From Lacihabitans sp. CCS-44 (lineage in GTDB: Bacteria > Bacteroidota > Bacteroidia > Cytophagales > Spirosomataceae): a stretch of 64,000 nt of DNA. How positions within the stretch are numbered: the stretch's first letter is position 1; each line of letters starts with the position of its first letter. The position numbers were made by a program, and so were the translations under genes. The stretch is from the NCBI RefSeq assembly GCF_024343735.1, contig NZ_RJUE01000009.1, positions 17,083 through 81,082 of the forward strand, in the 5' to 3' direction. The notes beneath the pieces are model-generated. The model was given only the letters and a program-made list of their open reading frames with translations. It made no database searches and was not told the origin of the DNA. This document shows, piece after piece, positions 1-9,536 of the stretch.

Positions 1-1
1 T

Positions 2-721
2 GACAACCCTTCCATAAAAGCCCCAATAAATTTTGCTGACCATGTAGTTTTTGTTCCTTTCAATGATGTTGAAGCCACAAAAAAAGCCATTGACAACACA
101 ACATGTGCTGTAATAGTGGAGGGAATTCAAGGTGTGGGTGGAATTCAGGTAGCTACCGAAGAATTCATGAAAGCCATCAGAACTTCTTGTGATAAAACTG
201 GGGCAATATTTATTCATGATTCTGTACAGTGTGGATATGGTCGTTCTGGAAAGTTTTTTACTTTCCAGCATTACAAAGTAAAACCTGACATTGTCTGCAT
301 GGCCAAAGGTATGGGCAATGGTTTTCCTATTGGCGGAATTTTGATTTCACCAAAATTCCAGGCCAAACACGGTCTTTTGGGAACAACTTTTGGGGGAAAT
401 CACTTGGCCTGTGCTGCCGCAATAGCTGTTTTAGATGTAATCAAGAAAGAAAAACTGGTTGAAAATGCCGCTGAAGTGGGCACTTACCTTTTGACGGAAT
501 TGAGAAAATTTAAAAATATCAAAGAAATAAGAGGAAAGGGACTAATGATAGGCATAGAACTCAGTGAACCCGTTGGAGAAATCAGGAATAAAATGCTGTT
601 TGAAGATCACATTTTTACTGGTGTGGCTGGCTCAAATACCATCCGATTACTTCCAAGCTTAGCCATTACAAAAGCCGAGGCCGACAGGTTTTTAGATACT
701 TTAAAGAAATATATAAAGTAA
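2..721 (+). CDS. argD: acetylornithine aminotransferase-type PLP enzyme (3' part; start lies outside the window)
   Basis: The reading frame is open from base 2, so this is the C-terminal two thirds or so of a class III aminotransferase. Recognisable pieces are the VEGIQGVGGI stretch, the HDSVQCGYGRSG block that contacts the cofactor, and AKGMGNGFPIGG, whose Lys should form the PLP Schiff base. The family transfers the amino group of N-acetylornithine (or N-succinylornithine) in arginine biosynthesis and is cytoplasmic. The VEGIQ form in place of the EPVQGEGG seen in E. coli is what I expect for Bacteroidetes ArgD, but ornithine or other omega-aminotransferases share the fold, so the substrate is inferred. 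The gene ends at a strong hairpin terminator. Confidence 0.8.
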   Translation, partial: DNPSIKAPINFADHVVFVPFNDVEATKKAIDNTTCAVIVEGIQGVGGIQVATEEFMKAIRTSCDKTGAIFIHDSVQCGYGRSGKFFTFQHYKVKPDIVCMAKGMGNGFPIGGILISPKFQAKHGLLGTTFGGNHLACAAAIAVLDVIKKEKLVENAAEVGTYLLTELRKFKNIKEIRGKGLMIGIELSEPVGEIRNKMLFEDHIFTGVAGSNTIRLLPSLAITKAEADRFLDTLKKYIK

Positions 722-722
722 C

Positions 723-744
723 AAAAGAGGCTTCGGCCTCTTTT
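723..744. terminator. bidirectional intrinsic terminator between convergent genes
   Basis: A 9-bp perfect stem (aaaagaggc / gcctctttt) with a TTCG tetraloop. A- and T-tracts on the two sides let it work in both directions. It overlaps the stop codon of the minus-strand lipoprotein gene and follows the argD stop by 1 nt. Confidence 0.85.
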
Positions 745-2284
745 ATTTTGCTCTTACTCTACCTTGAGCATACTTGTTCACAAAACCACAACCGATATTT
801 ACATTGGCAAAACTACTCGCATTGGTTGCCGAAAACTTATTGCCATTTATAGATAACGTCTGATTTGGAATCAATTGAAAACAGTTAGAAGCCGTAATTG
901 TATTGTTCTTAAATCCATCTATTACCTCCAAATGTGTTTGATGACTAAATTTCTTCTTGGCAAAATTTGAATTAAGGAAACTGATTATACTGTTGTTGCT
1001 CGATACATTCACATCGATATAACAATAATCTCCTAAAAACTCGCAGTCTTGAATATTCACTTTTTTGGTATCAACAAATTTCAAACTAAAGAAATAAATA
1101 TCTCTAAAACTTAGATTTTTCAAGGCTGATTCGATATTAGACTTCAAATCCAAAATTCCGATGACACAATTATCAAAAAACACATGGTGGATATTGGGCA
1201 ATGCCGTGCCGAATGAAGACACAGACACATTCTCAAAATTGATTCCTACTTTGGCGTTTTTGATTAAAACGTAAGAAGTTTCGATGTCATACTGTGACAC
1301 TATACCGCCCCAATCACTATCTGTTGTTGAAGATTCCGCTGATCTAAGTTCTATGATTTTAGACGGATCTCCATTGGCAATCAGTTTACCCAAAACATTT
1401 ATCACCAATAAACTAGATAGTTTTTTTACTTTTATAATTGTTCCTGGCTTCAAAGTTAGTGTAAGCCCTTTTGGTATATTAATATCTCCATTAAGATTAA
1501 TATTCCCTGTCCATGTTTCGTTTTTACTGAGTGTATGTCCTTCTATAGTGCCCGTGATGGTGTCATCGTAAGTACCAGATATTGTGACCACACTTGGTTT
1601 GCCCACAACGCCCAATACTTTAGGTGTAATAGTAACCTTGGCTTCAAAAGGGCCAGCTGAAAGTGAAGTTGGATCTACACTGACTGATAATGAATCATTT
1701 GTGATAATAGAGCCGCTCGTTTTATTGATTTTAACCCACGGCTTATCAGAAACGACCTCGTAAGTCATTTTTTCTAAGCCAATTTTTTTGAAATTTATTT
1801 GGGTACTTACTGCTTTTTTTATAGTGCCTAATGCTATGCTGGCAACAGTAGTTTGCAAGAGAGTCGGAGCAAACTTCCCTTTTATCTCTACCAAGTAATC
1901 GGGTGCATCTACATCATTAATTGAAGATTTTACGGTTAAAATAGCAGAATTGTCACCCTCCACTAAGTCTTTTGAAAGCAAATCTACATGAAACTTTAAT
2001 GTATCAGCCAGAAAGCTTAATGAGCCAGTTTGGTTATCAAGCACCAACCAACTTTTGTTCGAAGAAACCGAATATTTTATTTGACCAATACCGTCCTTTC
2101 TCAGTTTTATATAAGACTTAGATGTTGAACTTATATTTCCCAAATCTACTTGATTTTTAGAAACGGCTAGCTTGGGATTAGGAATCGGAAGGGGCTCTGC
2201 AACAGGGTCTTTACAAGCCAGAACGAGTATTAAAAGACAAAAAGAAAAACCGAAAATTTTCAAGATCAATAAGTTTAAATTCAA
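743..2284 (-). CDS. secreted lipoprotein with two BACON-like domains and a beta-helix-like C-terminus
   Basis: 513 residues. An N-terminal hydrophobic stretch ends at Cys24 (VLAC), which reads as a lipoprotein signal. Two related segments of about 95 residues follow (about 45-135 and 145-240), each with a K(S/P)W(L/V) core, like BACON or Ig-like domains. The C-terminal half (about 250-505) is rich in short N/S/I/V strands that resemble a right-handed parallel beta-helix. Homologous folds bind carbohydrate or mucin at the cell surface, but no catalytic residues stand out here. It stands alone and converges on argD. The function is unknown; the surface location is inferred from the signal. Confidence 0.6.
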   Translation of the reverse strand: MNLNLLILKIFGFSFCLLILVLACKDPVAEPLPIPNPKLAVSKNQVDLGNISSTSKSYIKLRKDGIGQIKYSVSSNKSWLVLDNQTGSLSFLADTLKFHVDLLSKDLVEGDNSAILTVKSSINDVDAPDYLVEIKGKFAPTLLQTTVASIALGTIKKAVSTQINFKKIGLEKMTYEVVSDKPWVKINKTSGSIITNDSLSVSVDPTSLSAGPFEAKVTITPKVLGVVGKPSVVTISGTYDDTITGTIEGHTLSKNETWTGNINLNGDINIPKGLTLTLKPGTIIKVKKLSSLLVINVLGKLIANGDPSKIIELRSAESSTTDSDWGGIVSQYDIETSYVLIKNAKVGINFENVSVSSFGTALPNIHHVFFDNCVIGILDLKSNIESALKNLSFRDIYFFSLKFVDTKKVNIQDCEFLGDYCYIDVNVSSNNSIISFLNSNFAKKKFSHQTHLEVIDGFKNNTITASNCFQLIPNQTLSINGNKFSATNASSFANVNIGCGFVNKYAQGRVRAK

Positions 2285-2405
2285 AATTAGATCATATTTT
2301 CTAAAAAATTAAGAAAACCATATTTCCCAATAAGTTTTTTAATAAAAAAAACATCAGAAAATATGGTTGTCATAAATGCCCAATTCTTATATCAAGAATC
2401 AATTC

Positions 2406-3863
2406 TTATTCTTCAGATGGCTTATTTATTCTACTGAAAATATAATATATTGGAATACCAATAGCTACAATAAACAATCCAGGAATGGTAAACTGAGGCT
2501 TTTCGATGAACAAAATAATCACCAATGAAAGGGAAAGGAATACATACAATGCTGGTAAAAGTGGGAAAAGTGGAGCTTTTACTGGTCTTTCGATTGAAGG
2601 TTCTTTTTTACGCAAAATAAAAATCCCAAGAATAGTAAATGCATAAAACAAGATAACTACACCCATCAGATAATCGAGCAAATCACCATACTTACCCGTA
2701 AAACACAAGAAAGAAGCCCAAAAACATTGCCACCAAAGTGCATTTTGCGGCACGCCATTGGCGTTGAGTTTACCAAAACTCTTAAAAAATAAACCATCTT
2801 TTGCCATTGTATAATATACTCTTGAGCCAGAAAGTATAAGGCCATTATTGCACCCAAAAGTAGAAATCATAATTAAGATAGCCACAAATATTGCAAATTT
2901 TGCTCCACCAATAATGATGGCTGTTGCGGCTGCAACTCTATCTTCAGACGCAAATTGAATTCCTCTTGCCATCACATCTACTCCATTGGGATCACCCTTG
3001 AGTGGCAAAATACTCAAATAAGAAAGATTCATTAGGAAATATAAAACCGTAACTAATATAGTTCCAATGGCCATTCCACGAGGAATGGTTTTCTTAGGGT
3101 TCACCACTTCGTCACCAGCAAACGTGAGCCCATTCCAAGCATCTGATGAAAAAAGCGTACCTACCTGTGTTACACCCAAAGCCACTATAACCCCCAATAA
3201 AGAAAGGTTCGTTACATTCAGTATGCCATCTACAGACTCTGATTTACTAGCCGTAAACATATCACCAAAGTTTAAAGATATCACATCGGCATTGGCTCCA
3301 AGAGCAAATCCAAGAACTATCAATAAACCAATGGCCACCAATTTTGTAGAGCTAAAAATATTTTGAATTATTTTACCATAATTTACGCCATTGGTGTTGG
3401 CCCATGTTAAAAGTATAATACTCGAAATAGCCAGTACCCTCTGAGGAGTAATTTTAAACGAGGTATCACCCAATCCAAGCCAAACATCAGTGTCGTTGAT
3501 TATAGATGGAAACAATACTCCGGTATATTTAGCGAAAGCAACAGCCACCGCTGCTATAGTGCCTGTTTGAATAACCGCAAAAAAAGACCAGCCATATAAG
3601 AACGCCAACAATCTGCCGTAAGCTTTTTGCAAATAGACATACTGCCCACCAGCCTGTGGATACATGGATGTGAGTTCGCCATAGCACAAAGCCCCTGTCA
3701 TAGTAAGCAAGCCAGCCAACAACCACGAACACAAAAGCCAGCCAGCTGAGCCCGTTTGACGAGCTACGTCGGCACTCACTACAAAAATCCCCGAACCGAT
3801 CATCGATCCTGAAACCAACATTACGGCATCAAATAGCTTAATTTCTCTTTTAAATCCAGACAT
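2406..3863 (-). CDS. APC-family amino acid permease
   Basis: 485 residues with about 12 hydrophobic helices. The first helix carries the GSMIGSGIF signature of the amino acid-polyamine-organocation superfamily, and GDEVVNPKKTIPRG is the conserved loop after TM6. The C-terminus ends in a short charged tail (INKPSEE). Such proteins move amino acids across the inner membrane by exchange or proton symport. The substrate cannot be read from sequence; the overall pattern is closer to LAT-like and bacterial APC permeases than to the lysine-specific permeases. It appears to be a single-gene unit, with about 190 nt separating it from the divergent gene at 4053. Confidence 0.85.
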   Translation of the reverse strand: MSGFKREIKLFDAVMLVSGSMIGSGIFVVSADVARQTGSAGWLLCSWLLAGLLTMTGALCYGELTSMYPQAGGQYVYLQKAYGRLLAFLYGWSFFAVIQTGTIAAVAVAFAKYTGVLFPSIINDTDVWLGLGDTSFKITPQRVLAISSIILLTWANTNGVNYGKIIQNIFSSTKLVAIGLLIVLGFALGANADVISLNFGDMFTASKSESVDGILNVTNLSLLGVIVALGVTQVGTLFSSDAWNGLTFAGDEVVNPKKTIPRGMAIGTILVTVLYFLMNLSYLSILPLKGDPNGVDVMARGIQFASEDRVAAATAIIIGGAKFAIFVAILIMISTFGCNNGLILSGSRVYYTMAKDGLFFKSFGKLNANGVPQNALWWQCFWASFLCFTGKYGDLLDYLMGVVILFYAFTILGIFILRKKEPSIERPVKAPLFPLLPALYVFLSLSLVIILFIEKPQFTIPGLFIVAIGIPIYYIFSRINKPSEE

Positions 3864-4052
3864 ATTATTTATATAAGTTTTTAGGGTTAATTTTTTTTAG
3901 AATGTTGAAAATAACTTTACAAAGAAAGTAAAAAAAACACATAAATAATTGTAAAGTTTTTTTGCAAATAAAAAGCTCTGCAACACACTGTTGGCTAGAT
4001 TTTTGCTAATATTTTAGGTTGAATATCGAGTGTAAAAAAATAAATACTAAAA

Positions 4053-5237
4053 ATGAAAAACCTAAAATTAGTTTATGGTTTGGGGGCTTTTATATTGGCC
4101 GCCAACCTCATGTCTTGTGAGCAAGACCAACTAGCATCTGCAGATTATTCAAAACAAGAAAATGCTGTTTCTGTGGAACCAGGAGAAGTAAAACTTAAAC
4201 TTGTTGACTTACCTAGTCCAGTTAAATCGTACTTAGAAACTAATTACAACGGTTTTGTTTTTTTAGAAGCAAAAAAAACAACTACTACCGCAGGTGTAAA
4301 CATATTTACAGTAAAGTTTCTATTGAAATTTGTACCCTATGAAATTAAGCTTGATGCAGAAGCTAAAGTATTATCCATAAAAAAAGCCGGAACTCCTGAA
4401 TACATAGTAAAAGAAGGTGAATTACTCGAAACTATAAGCACCTATCTTAAAGCCAATTACATAGGATATAAGTTTATTTCTGCTAAAAAATATGAGAATG
4501 ACAAAAAAATATACTTTGAAGTAAAGATAAAGAATAGTACTGGAGGTACTGTTGAGTTAAAATTTGATGCCAATGGAAAGATTCTTATTACAAATACCAA
4601 TGGCCAAACTGTGGCAATATTAAAAGAATCAGACCTATTGCCTAGTATAACTACATATTTAAAATCGAAGTACACCACATACACATTGATTTCTGCCAAA
4701 AAAATCTCTAAAAATGGCATTATTTCGTTTGAACTTAAAATCAAGACAGGCAACAATACTTTCGAAATGAAGTTCAACGCAAATGGTTTAATCACTGAAA
4801 GTTCAGATCAAAGTCTAAAAAGTTCTCCATTGACATCCACTTCAATACCTACCCAGATTCTTGAGTACTTAAAAACTAACTATGCCGGTTATGTGTTTGT
4901 GTCTGGAGAAAAAGCTGAAAAAGCTACTGGGACATTTATTAATATCAAAATAAAACAAAACAGTATCACTTATGAACTAAGATTTGACGGCAGTGGAATG
5001 TTTCTAAGTGTTTCAGGAAGCAATAAAACTTCAGAAGTAAAAATTACCTTAGCCGACTTACCTTCACCGGCTAGTACTTATCTCAAGGCAACCTTCCCTC
5101 AATTTGTGTTTTTATCTGGCAAAAAAGTTACTAAAAATGAATCTATCACTTATGTGATAAAACTTAAGTCGGGACAAAAAGAATATACTATAACTTTCGA
5201 CTCAAGTGGCAAAATGTTATCAAATAAACGATCTTGA
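4053..5237 (+). CDS. lipoprotein with five PepSY-like (PF11396-type) repeats
   Basis: 394 residues. The signal ends at Cys22 (LMSC) and is followed by acidic residues. The mature part is made of five repeats of about 70 residues. Each starts with a phrase like LPSPVKSYLETNY, continues with a beta strand ending SAKK or SGKK, and closes with a D/N-x-x-G-K strand pair. This is the pattern of the Bacteroidetes periplasmic PepSY-like family, sometimes labelled beta-lactamase-inhibitor-like. No enzymatic residues are visible; binding or inhibition is a family-based guess. It is probably monocistronic, with a strong terminator 28 nt after the stop. Confidence 0.7.
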   Translation: MKNLKLVYGLGAFILAANLMSCEQDQLASADYSKQENAVSVEPGEVKLKLVDLPSPVKSYLETNYNGFVFLEAKKTTTTAGVNIFTVKFLLKFVPYEIKLDAEAKVLSIKKAGTPEYIVKEGELLETISTYLKANYIGYKFISAKKYENDKKIYFEVKIKNSTGGTVELKFDANGKILITNTNGQTVAILKESDLLPSITTYLKSKYTTYTLISAKKISKNGIISFELKIKTGNNTFEMKFNANGLITESSDQSLKSSPLTSTSIPTQILEYLKTNYAGYVFVSGEKAEKATGTFINIKIKQNSITYELRFDGSGMFLSVSGSNKTSEVKITLADLPSPASTYLKATFPQFVFLSGKKVTKNESITYVIKLKSGQKEYTITFDSSGKMLSNKRS

Positions 5238-5264
5238 GAAGACAAAAAATACTTTATTTAATAG

Positions 5265-5293
5265 GAGTCGAGTTTATCTCGACTCTTTTTTTT
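5265..5293 (+). terminator. intrinsic terminator after the PepSY-like lipoprotein gene
   Basis: An 8-bp perfect stem (gagtcgag / ctcgactc) with a 5-nt loop, followed by a run of T. It ends the plus-strand transcript. Confidence 0.9.
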
Positions 5294-5376
5294 GTAAAAA
5301 AAACTGTTCGTAGTGAACCATTTGAATTTAATATATGTATATACATTAATTGTTAAAACTTAAAACAAATTCTAAA

Positions 5377-5940
5377 ATGAAAAAAGTACTTTTATCATTA
5401 ACCGCTGGCTTACTTTCGTTGGCGACGTTCGCACAAACTTGGTCTTTAGACAAAGCTCATTCAAATGTTGGGTTCACTATCACTCACATGATGATTTCTG
5501 ACGTGGATGGAAGCTTCAAATCTTACGATGCAAAGTTGACATCTTCTAAAGTTGATTTCTCTGATGCCGTATTCGAATTCTCAGCAGAAGTTGGAAGCAT
5601 CAACACAAGCAACGATATGAGAGATGGACACCTAAAAAGCCCTGATTTCTTTGATGCAGCTAAGTATTCAGCAGTGACTTTCAAAAGCACTAAAATCAAA
5701 AAAGGAAAAGGTCAGAATTATACGATTTCTGGAAACTTAACCATGCACGGTGTAACAAAACCATTGGTGTTAGCTGCAGTAATCAAAGGACCTGTAGAAA
5801 ACCCAAGAAGCAAAAAACAAATGATGGGAATCACAGCTTCAGGAAAAGTAAATCGTGTTGCCTTTGGAGTAGGAACTTCTGGTGCAACGTTGAGCGATGA
5901 TGTAACCATCAAAGTATCAGGAGAGTTTACAAAAGACTGA
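5377..5940 (+). CDS. YceI family periplasmic protein
   Basis: 187 residues from the ATG at 5377. This start is preferred to an upstream in-frame TTG because it gives a clean signal peptide (MKKVLLSL..., cleavage after ATFAQ). The mature protein begins TWSLDKAHSNVGFTITHMM and has the S/T-rich YceI blocks NTSNDMRDGHLKSPDFFDAAKY and HGVTKPL. YceI proteins are lipocalin-like beta-barrels that bind long isoprenoid or other amphiphilic molecules in the periplasm. The ligand is not determinable here. It has its own terminator, so it is probably monocistronic. Confidence 0.9.
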   Translation: MKKVLLSLTAGLLSLATFAQTWSLDKAHSNVGFTITHMMISDVDGSFKSYDAKLTSSKVDFSDAVFEFSAEVGSINTSNDMRDGHLKSPDFFDAAKYSAVTFKSTKIKKGKGQNYTISGNLTMHGVTKPLVLAAVIKGPVENPRSKKQMMGITASGKVNRVAFGVGTSGATLSDDVTIKVSGEFTKD

Positions 5941-5960
5941 TATACATACATCAACAAACA

Positions 5961-5989
5961 AAAAAGGTGAGCGAACGCTCACCTTTTTT
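5961..5989. terminator. bidirectional terminator between YceI and the ATP-grasp gene
   Basis: Stem ggtgagc / gctcacc, which can extend by one G-C pair, flanked by aaaaa on the left and tttttt on the right. It lies between convergent genes, so it can end both transcripts. Confidence 0.88.
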
Positions 5990-6009
5990 ATACGCTCTCG
6001 ACCAAAACA

Positions 6010-7299
6010 CTATTCTTTCCAGTCTATCAAAGTGGGCAATGCGTCCACATCAAAAACTGGTATATTCAAATGCTTTTTCACTGCAAGCCTTTCACCATAA
6101 GCATTATCTATAAATATCACACGCTCGGTTTCTTGTATAAATTTATACTTCTCTTCTTCCATTTTTAGGTGAATAATCTCATCAAAAATTCCTTTATGAA
6201 TAGCGAGAATGTCCAAAGTTTGTAAAATATCAGACTTGTGCTTTGTTATCAATTTTATAACTCTTCCCTTTGTTTTTTGATGATACAAAAACATCATTAC
6301 GTTGGCATTTACTTTATCGTTTTTGGTAATGGTATCATCAAAATCAATATAAATAGTATCGTATTCAAAGTAAGCAATATATCTACTCAAAAGTGCTCTT
6401 TCTCCTTCTAGCACATAATCGTTCGAGAAAACTTGTACATCAAAATCCAGATAATCATACACCATCAGCATCGGGAAATTCACACCTAAACCTCTGAAAA
6501 CATTCATGTTTCCTGCTATTTTATTGGAGGCTTCAAGGAGTTTATATCTTCCTTTTGAGTCACGTTTGAGCTGAAAATACCACGATCCTCTGATACCAAT
6601 CTGGTCAGAAACTATCTTTCCTATAGCTTTTATTTCATCGGTAGCCTCCACTGTCATACTATTTACGCATACACCGTCAAATACCCTTTTTCTTATTCTT
6701 GGCCCTACAAATTGTAGGTTTCCATGGCGGTCTGTAAAACAATCAATCGTTAGTTCTTCACCAGGCAAAAACTCTGTAATAACATAATTTTCAGGATCTT
6801 TAAGTTCATCATATTGCTTTCGTTCATGAAGGATAAAAGCACCCTTACTACCCTGGCCCTCGTCAAGTTTTATATAAACTGGATAATTTAGAACCTCAGA
6901 AATAGAATGAAAAACAGTAGGGCAAAAATCAAAATCTTTGAATAAATCATAAATTTTCTTTTTGCTTCTGCAAATTTCGGCCTGTTTGAGGCCTGGAACA
7001 GCAATTTTCGTATTTATCTTATCTGCATTCTTGGCCATAAACACCAATACAGTATCGTGTGTGGGCAATATTAGGTCAATAGACTCATTTGCGATAAGCT
7101 CATTTAACTTTTCAATAAAATTTGGCTCAGAAATATTCGGAAATCCGCCATGATAATTCTCATAAACCATCCTTCCGTGGTCTTCTCTACCCGAAGCACC
7201 CACTAGCCGCATATTCATTACATCTTTTAGAGCAATATGTATCTCAAGTGCACTCTCTGCACCACAAGGAAACACCAAAACATTGGTTTTCTTATTCAT
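6010..7299 (-). CDS. ATP-grasp ligase fused to a HAD-like domain
   Basis: 429 residues in two parts. Residues about 1-290 are a carbamoyl-phosphate-synthase-like preATP/ATP-grasp module: LVFPCGAESALEI at the N-terminus, an ILPTHDTVL strand, YIKLDEGQGSKG as the nucleotide loop and LLEASNKIAG as the metal site region. From about 320 there is a HAD-like motif, YIDFDDTIT, with a later LITKH and VIFIDNAYGERLAV. ATP-grasp enzymes join a carboxylate to an amine or thiol through an acyl phosphate. The gene is 3 nt from a WbqC-family gene, which is often linked to surface polysaccharide or glycopeptide modification. The substrate is unknown. Confidence 0.7.
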   Translation of the reverse strand: MNKKTNVLVFPCGAESALEIHIALKDVMNMRLVGASGREDHGRMVYENYHGGFPNISEPNFIEKLNELIANESIDLILPTHDTVLVFMAKNADKINTKIAVPGLKQAEICRSKKKIYDLFKDFDFCPTVFHSISEVLNYPVYIKLDEGQGSKGAFILHERKQYDELKDPENYVITEFLPGEELTIDCFTDRHGNLQFVGPRIRKRVFDGVCVNSMTVEATDEIKAIGKIVSDQIGIRGSWYFQLKRDSKGRYKLLEASNKIAGNMNVFRGLGVNFPMLMVYDYLDFDVQVFSNDYVLEGERALLSRYIAYFEYDTIYIDFDDTITKNDKVNANVMMFLYHQKTKGRVIKLITKHKSDILQTLDILAIHKGIFDEIIHLKMEEEKYKFIQETERVIFIDNAYGERLAVKKHLNIPVFDVDALPTLIDWKE

Positions 7300-7302
7300 A
7301 AA

Positions 7303-8013
7303 TCAATTTCTAATTACATCAAATTCACCTAGCCAACCTTTGATTTTCTCGATGTCGTTAAACATTAGTAAGTCCAAAATAGACAGCCAAGGCACAAAAC
7401 TATTATTAAACTGTGGATAAACTATTGACCTAGCCTTAATAAAACTCAAATCTAAACCGTTGTTTTCAAATATATTTCTCTCATAAAGCTCCAAACCGCC
7501 AATGGGATTAATATAGTGAGTAGCCCCAACAGCCCCACACAAAGCCATTACTTTAGCTTCACCTTTAAGAGAGTGATCCATAGCGACTTGTGACGACACC
7601 ACAAAAGGAGTCTGAATATCGAGCATCTTACAAACGGTTTTCAGCGAATTGAGTATAAAATCGAAAAGATTACGCTCTTCGAAATTGTAGATTCCTTCTA
7701 TTTTCGGAAAAACAGACTCAAAAAACGGTGCTTTGCGGTAGTTCTCTTTGAACTTCCTTAACGTTTTTTCTCTTTCAGTCGGCCATGTGTCACTCAATGA
7801 ACGCTGATTTACATCCAAATAATCCGAGTCTTTCTTTAATGGAAGCGTAAAATAATCGTCAGAGCCATTTTGTAGAAACCTGTTTCTATGAAACCAGCCT
7901 TTTTTTGAAAATTGTATATTGTCATAAACAATGAACTCATCTACAGCGTTAATCAACTGAAAATAACCAATGTATGGCAAAAAATACGGTTGCATAATGG
8001 CAACTTTCTTCAT
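7303..8013 (-). CDS. WbqC family protein
   Basis: 236 residues. The N-terminus VAIMQPYFLPYIGYFQLI and the following DNIQFSKKGWFHRNR are diagnostic of the WbqC-like family (PF08889). The family is found in O-antigen, glycan and non-ribosomal assembly loci and is thought to modify sugar-linked amines, but the reaction is not firmly established. It lies first in a two-gene unit with the ATP-grasp/HAD gene (3-nt gap), which suggests that the two act on the same product. Confidence 0.85.
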   Translation of the reverse strand: MKKVAIMQPYFLPYIGYFQLINAVDEFIVYDNIQFSKKGWFHRNRFLQNGSDDYFTLPLKKDSDYLDVNQRSLSDTWPTEREKTLRKFKENYRKAPFFESVFPKIEGIYNFEERNLFDFILNSLKTVCKMLDIQTPFVVSSQVAMDHSLKGEAKVMALCGAVGATHYINPIGGLELYERNIFENNGLDLSFIKARSIVYPQFNNSFVPWLSILDLLMFNDIEKIKGWLGEFDVIRN

Positions 8014-8066
8014 ATTTCTTTTCCTAATTTAATTCAATCGAGTAAAATATTGTCACAAAAAACAAA

Positions 8067-8103
8067 AAAGTGATAGAATTGAAAAAATCAAAACTATCAC
8101 TTT
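8067..8103 (-). terminator. terminator of the DUF349 gene
   Basis: A 10-bp inverted repeat (aaagtgatag / ctatcacttt) with a 17-nt loop. On the minus strand it is followed by a T-rich run, so it fits termination of the gene that ends at 8122. Confidence 0.75.
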
Positions 8104-8121
8104 CAAAATATATTCTAAAAA

Positions 8122-9393
8122 TTATAGAGCAGCAACTTTCTGTCTTAATTCTTCCAAAATCACCTCTTTCATCAAGAGCTTCCTTTTTTGAGTTTTAAGG
8201 TTCGACTGCATCATCTGATCCATTTCATAGCCTTGGCTCTGGCCGTCATAGCTATGTATCAAGTCTTCCAAGTCGGTCCTTGCACGTTTTACAATGTTCT
8301 CCATCTCTCTGTACTTGGTGAGGTCTTTTTGCTTGTCGCTCAGGAAGTTGAAAGTAGGATATTTACGGGCAATTACTTTGAACAAATAACTTAATTCGAA
8401 TATCTTATCACAAGCAGCTCTAAACCTCTCAGCTACATTTCTATCTGCCAAATGAGCAGGTACTCTTATTGTTTTCCACTCATTCAAGAGATACTTGGCC
8501 CTGTTTGTAGCCGAAATCATATCTTCCGATTCTGCAAGTTTTTCAACCTCCTTCACCATCTTCATTTGAGCTTCAATTCTTGGGTCAACTCTACGTTTTG
8601 GCACAATACCTTTCGACCTACAATATCTATCATAGAAAAGCGAAGTAGGTTTTTTGAAGTTTTTATAAAGAACTTTCAACACCTTAGGAGGAATATCACC
8701 AATGATTTTCCACTCTGTCTGCATGTTTTTAAGATCCAAAAACGCCTCATCCCAATCGGTTCGACTTTGTAACTCCTCTCCTTTTCTGATAAGTTCGTTG
8801 TATTTGTAGATTCGCTCGTCGATAATACGATTTTGCTCTTCAAAAAACACTTTCCGAGCTTGGTAAAAAGTATCCAAAATAGACTTGAAGTCCTCTTCTA
8901 TTTTGTCATTCAATTCCTTTTCTACAGGCCCAGTCCTAATCCATTTTGTCCTGATTTCTTGAAGAATATCGGCGGTATCTTTCCAATCATCGCTGTGTTC
9001 ATAAGGTCTAGCTTCTTCAATAAGTGCTCGTTTAATTTCGAGATTAGATGACTGATTTTCACCAATCAATGAAGTAAGGCTTCCTTCTAAAACATCAAGT
9101 TTTTCGAGTAATGGAATAAAATTGCCGATGCCATCAAAATTCAATAACCTCTTGCGAAGCTGAATGAGTTTGGTAAGGTAAGAACCTTTGTTTTGGGCTT
9201 CCTCGATTTCGGATTCGAGCTGATTCACCTTAGATACGGCTATGTCGTATCGATTAATGAAGTACTGAAAAGCTTCCTCTTCTGTTCTTTTTACTTCTCC
9301 AATTTGTCGGTCGGGCATACCCATATACCCTTTTAAAAATACCTTACTATCAAGGATGTAAGCGTATTCGTTTTCTAATGTAACGCCTTTCAT
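8122..9393 (-). CDS. DUF349 domain protein
   Basis: 423 residues, mostly charged alpha-helix likely to form coiled coils. The DUF349 repeat pattern is visible as W(K/R)xxxDxLQxxRxxWxxxGPVxKxxxxxIxxxF, with copies around residues 135-195, 205-270 and 285-345. The protein has no signal peptide and should be cytoplasmic. Function is unknown for this family in Bacteroidetes. It is transcribed away from ettA, with a 143-nt shared upstream region. Confidence 0.85.
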   Translation of the reverse strand: MKGVTLENEYAYILDSKVFLKGYMGMPDRQIGEVKRTEEEAFQYFINRYDIAVSKVNQLESEIEEAQNKGSYLTKLIQLRKRLLNFDGIGNFIPLLEKLDVLEGSLTSLIGENQSSNLEIKRALIEEARPYEHSDDWKDTADILQEIRTKWIRTGPVEKELNDKIEEDFKSILDTFYQARKVFFEEQNRIIDERIYKYNELIRKGEELQSRTDWDEAFLDLKNMQTEWKIIGDIPPKVLKVLYKNFKKPTSLFYDRYCRSKGIVPKRRVDPRIEAQMKMVKEVEKLAESEDMISATNRAKYLLNEWKTIRVPAHLADRNVAERFRAACDKIFELSYLFKVIARKYPTFNFLSDKQKDLTKYREMENIVKRARTDLEDLIHSYDGQSQGYEMDQMMQSNLKTQKRKLLMKEVILEELRQKVAAL

Positions 9394-9536
9394 AATTTAA
9401 GGAGTGGCTACTTTTTGTTTGTAAAAATGGTTTTAAAAATGTAAAAATCGCTGTTTTTTTGCATATTACAAAGTAAGGTAACGATATTTGTACAAAAAAA
9501 TAATATAACGGTTTTAATATTTACTAAAATTTTGAT

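Noticed and set aside
2316..2368. inverted repeat aaccatattt...aaatatggtt as a terminator
   Set aside because: The loop is 33 nt and there is no good T-run; too weak to call.
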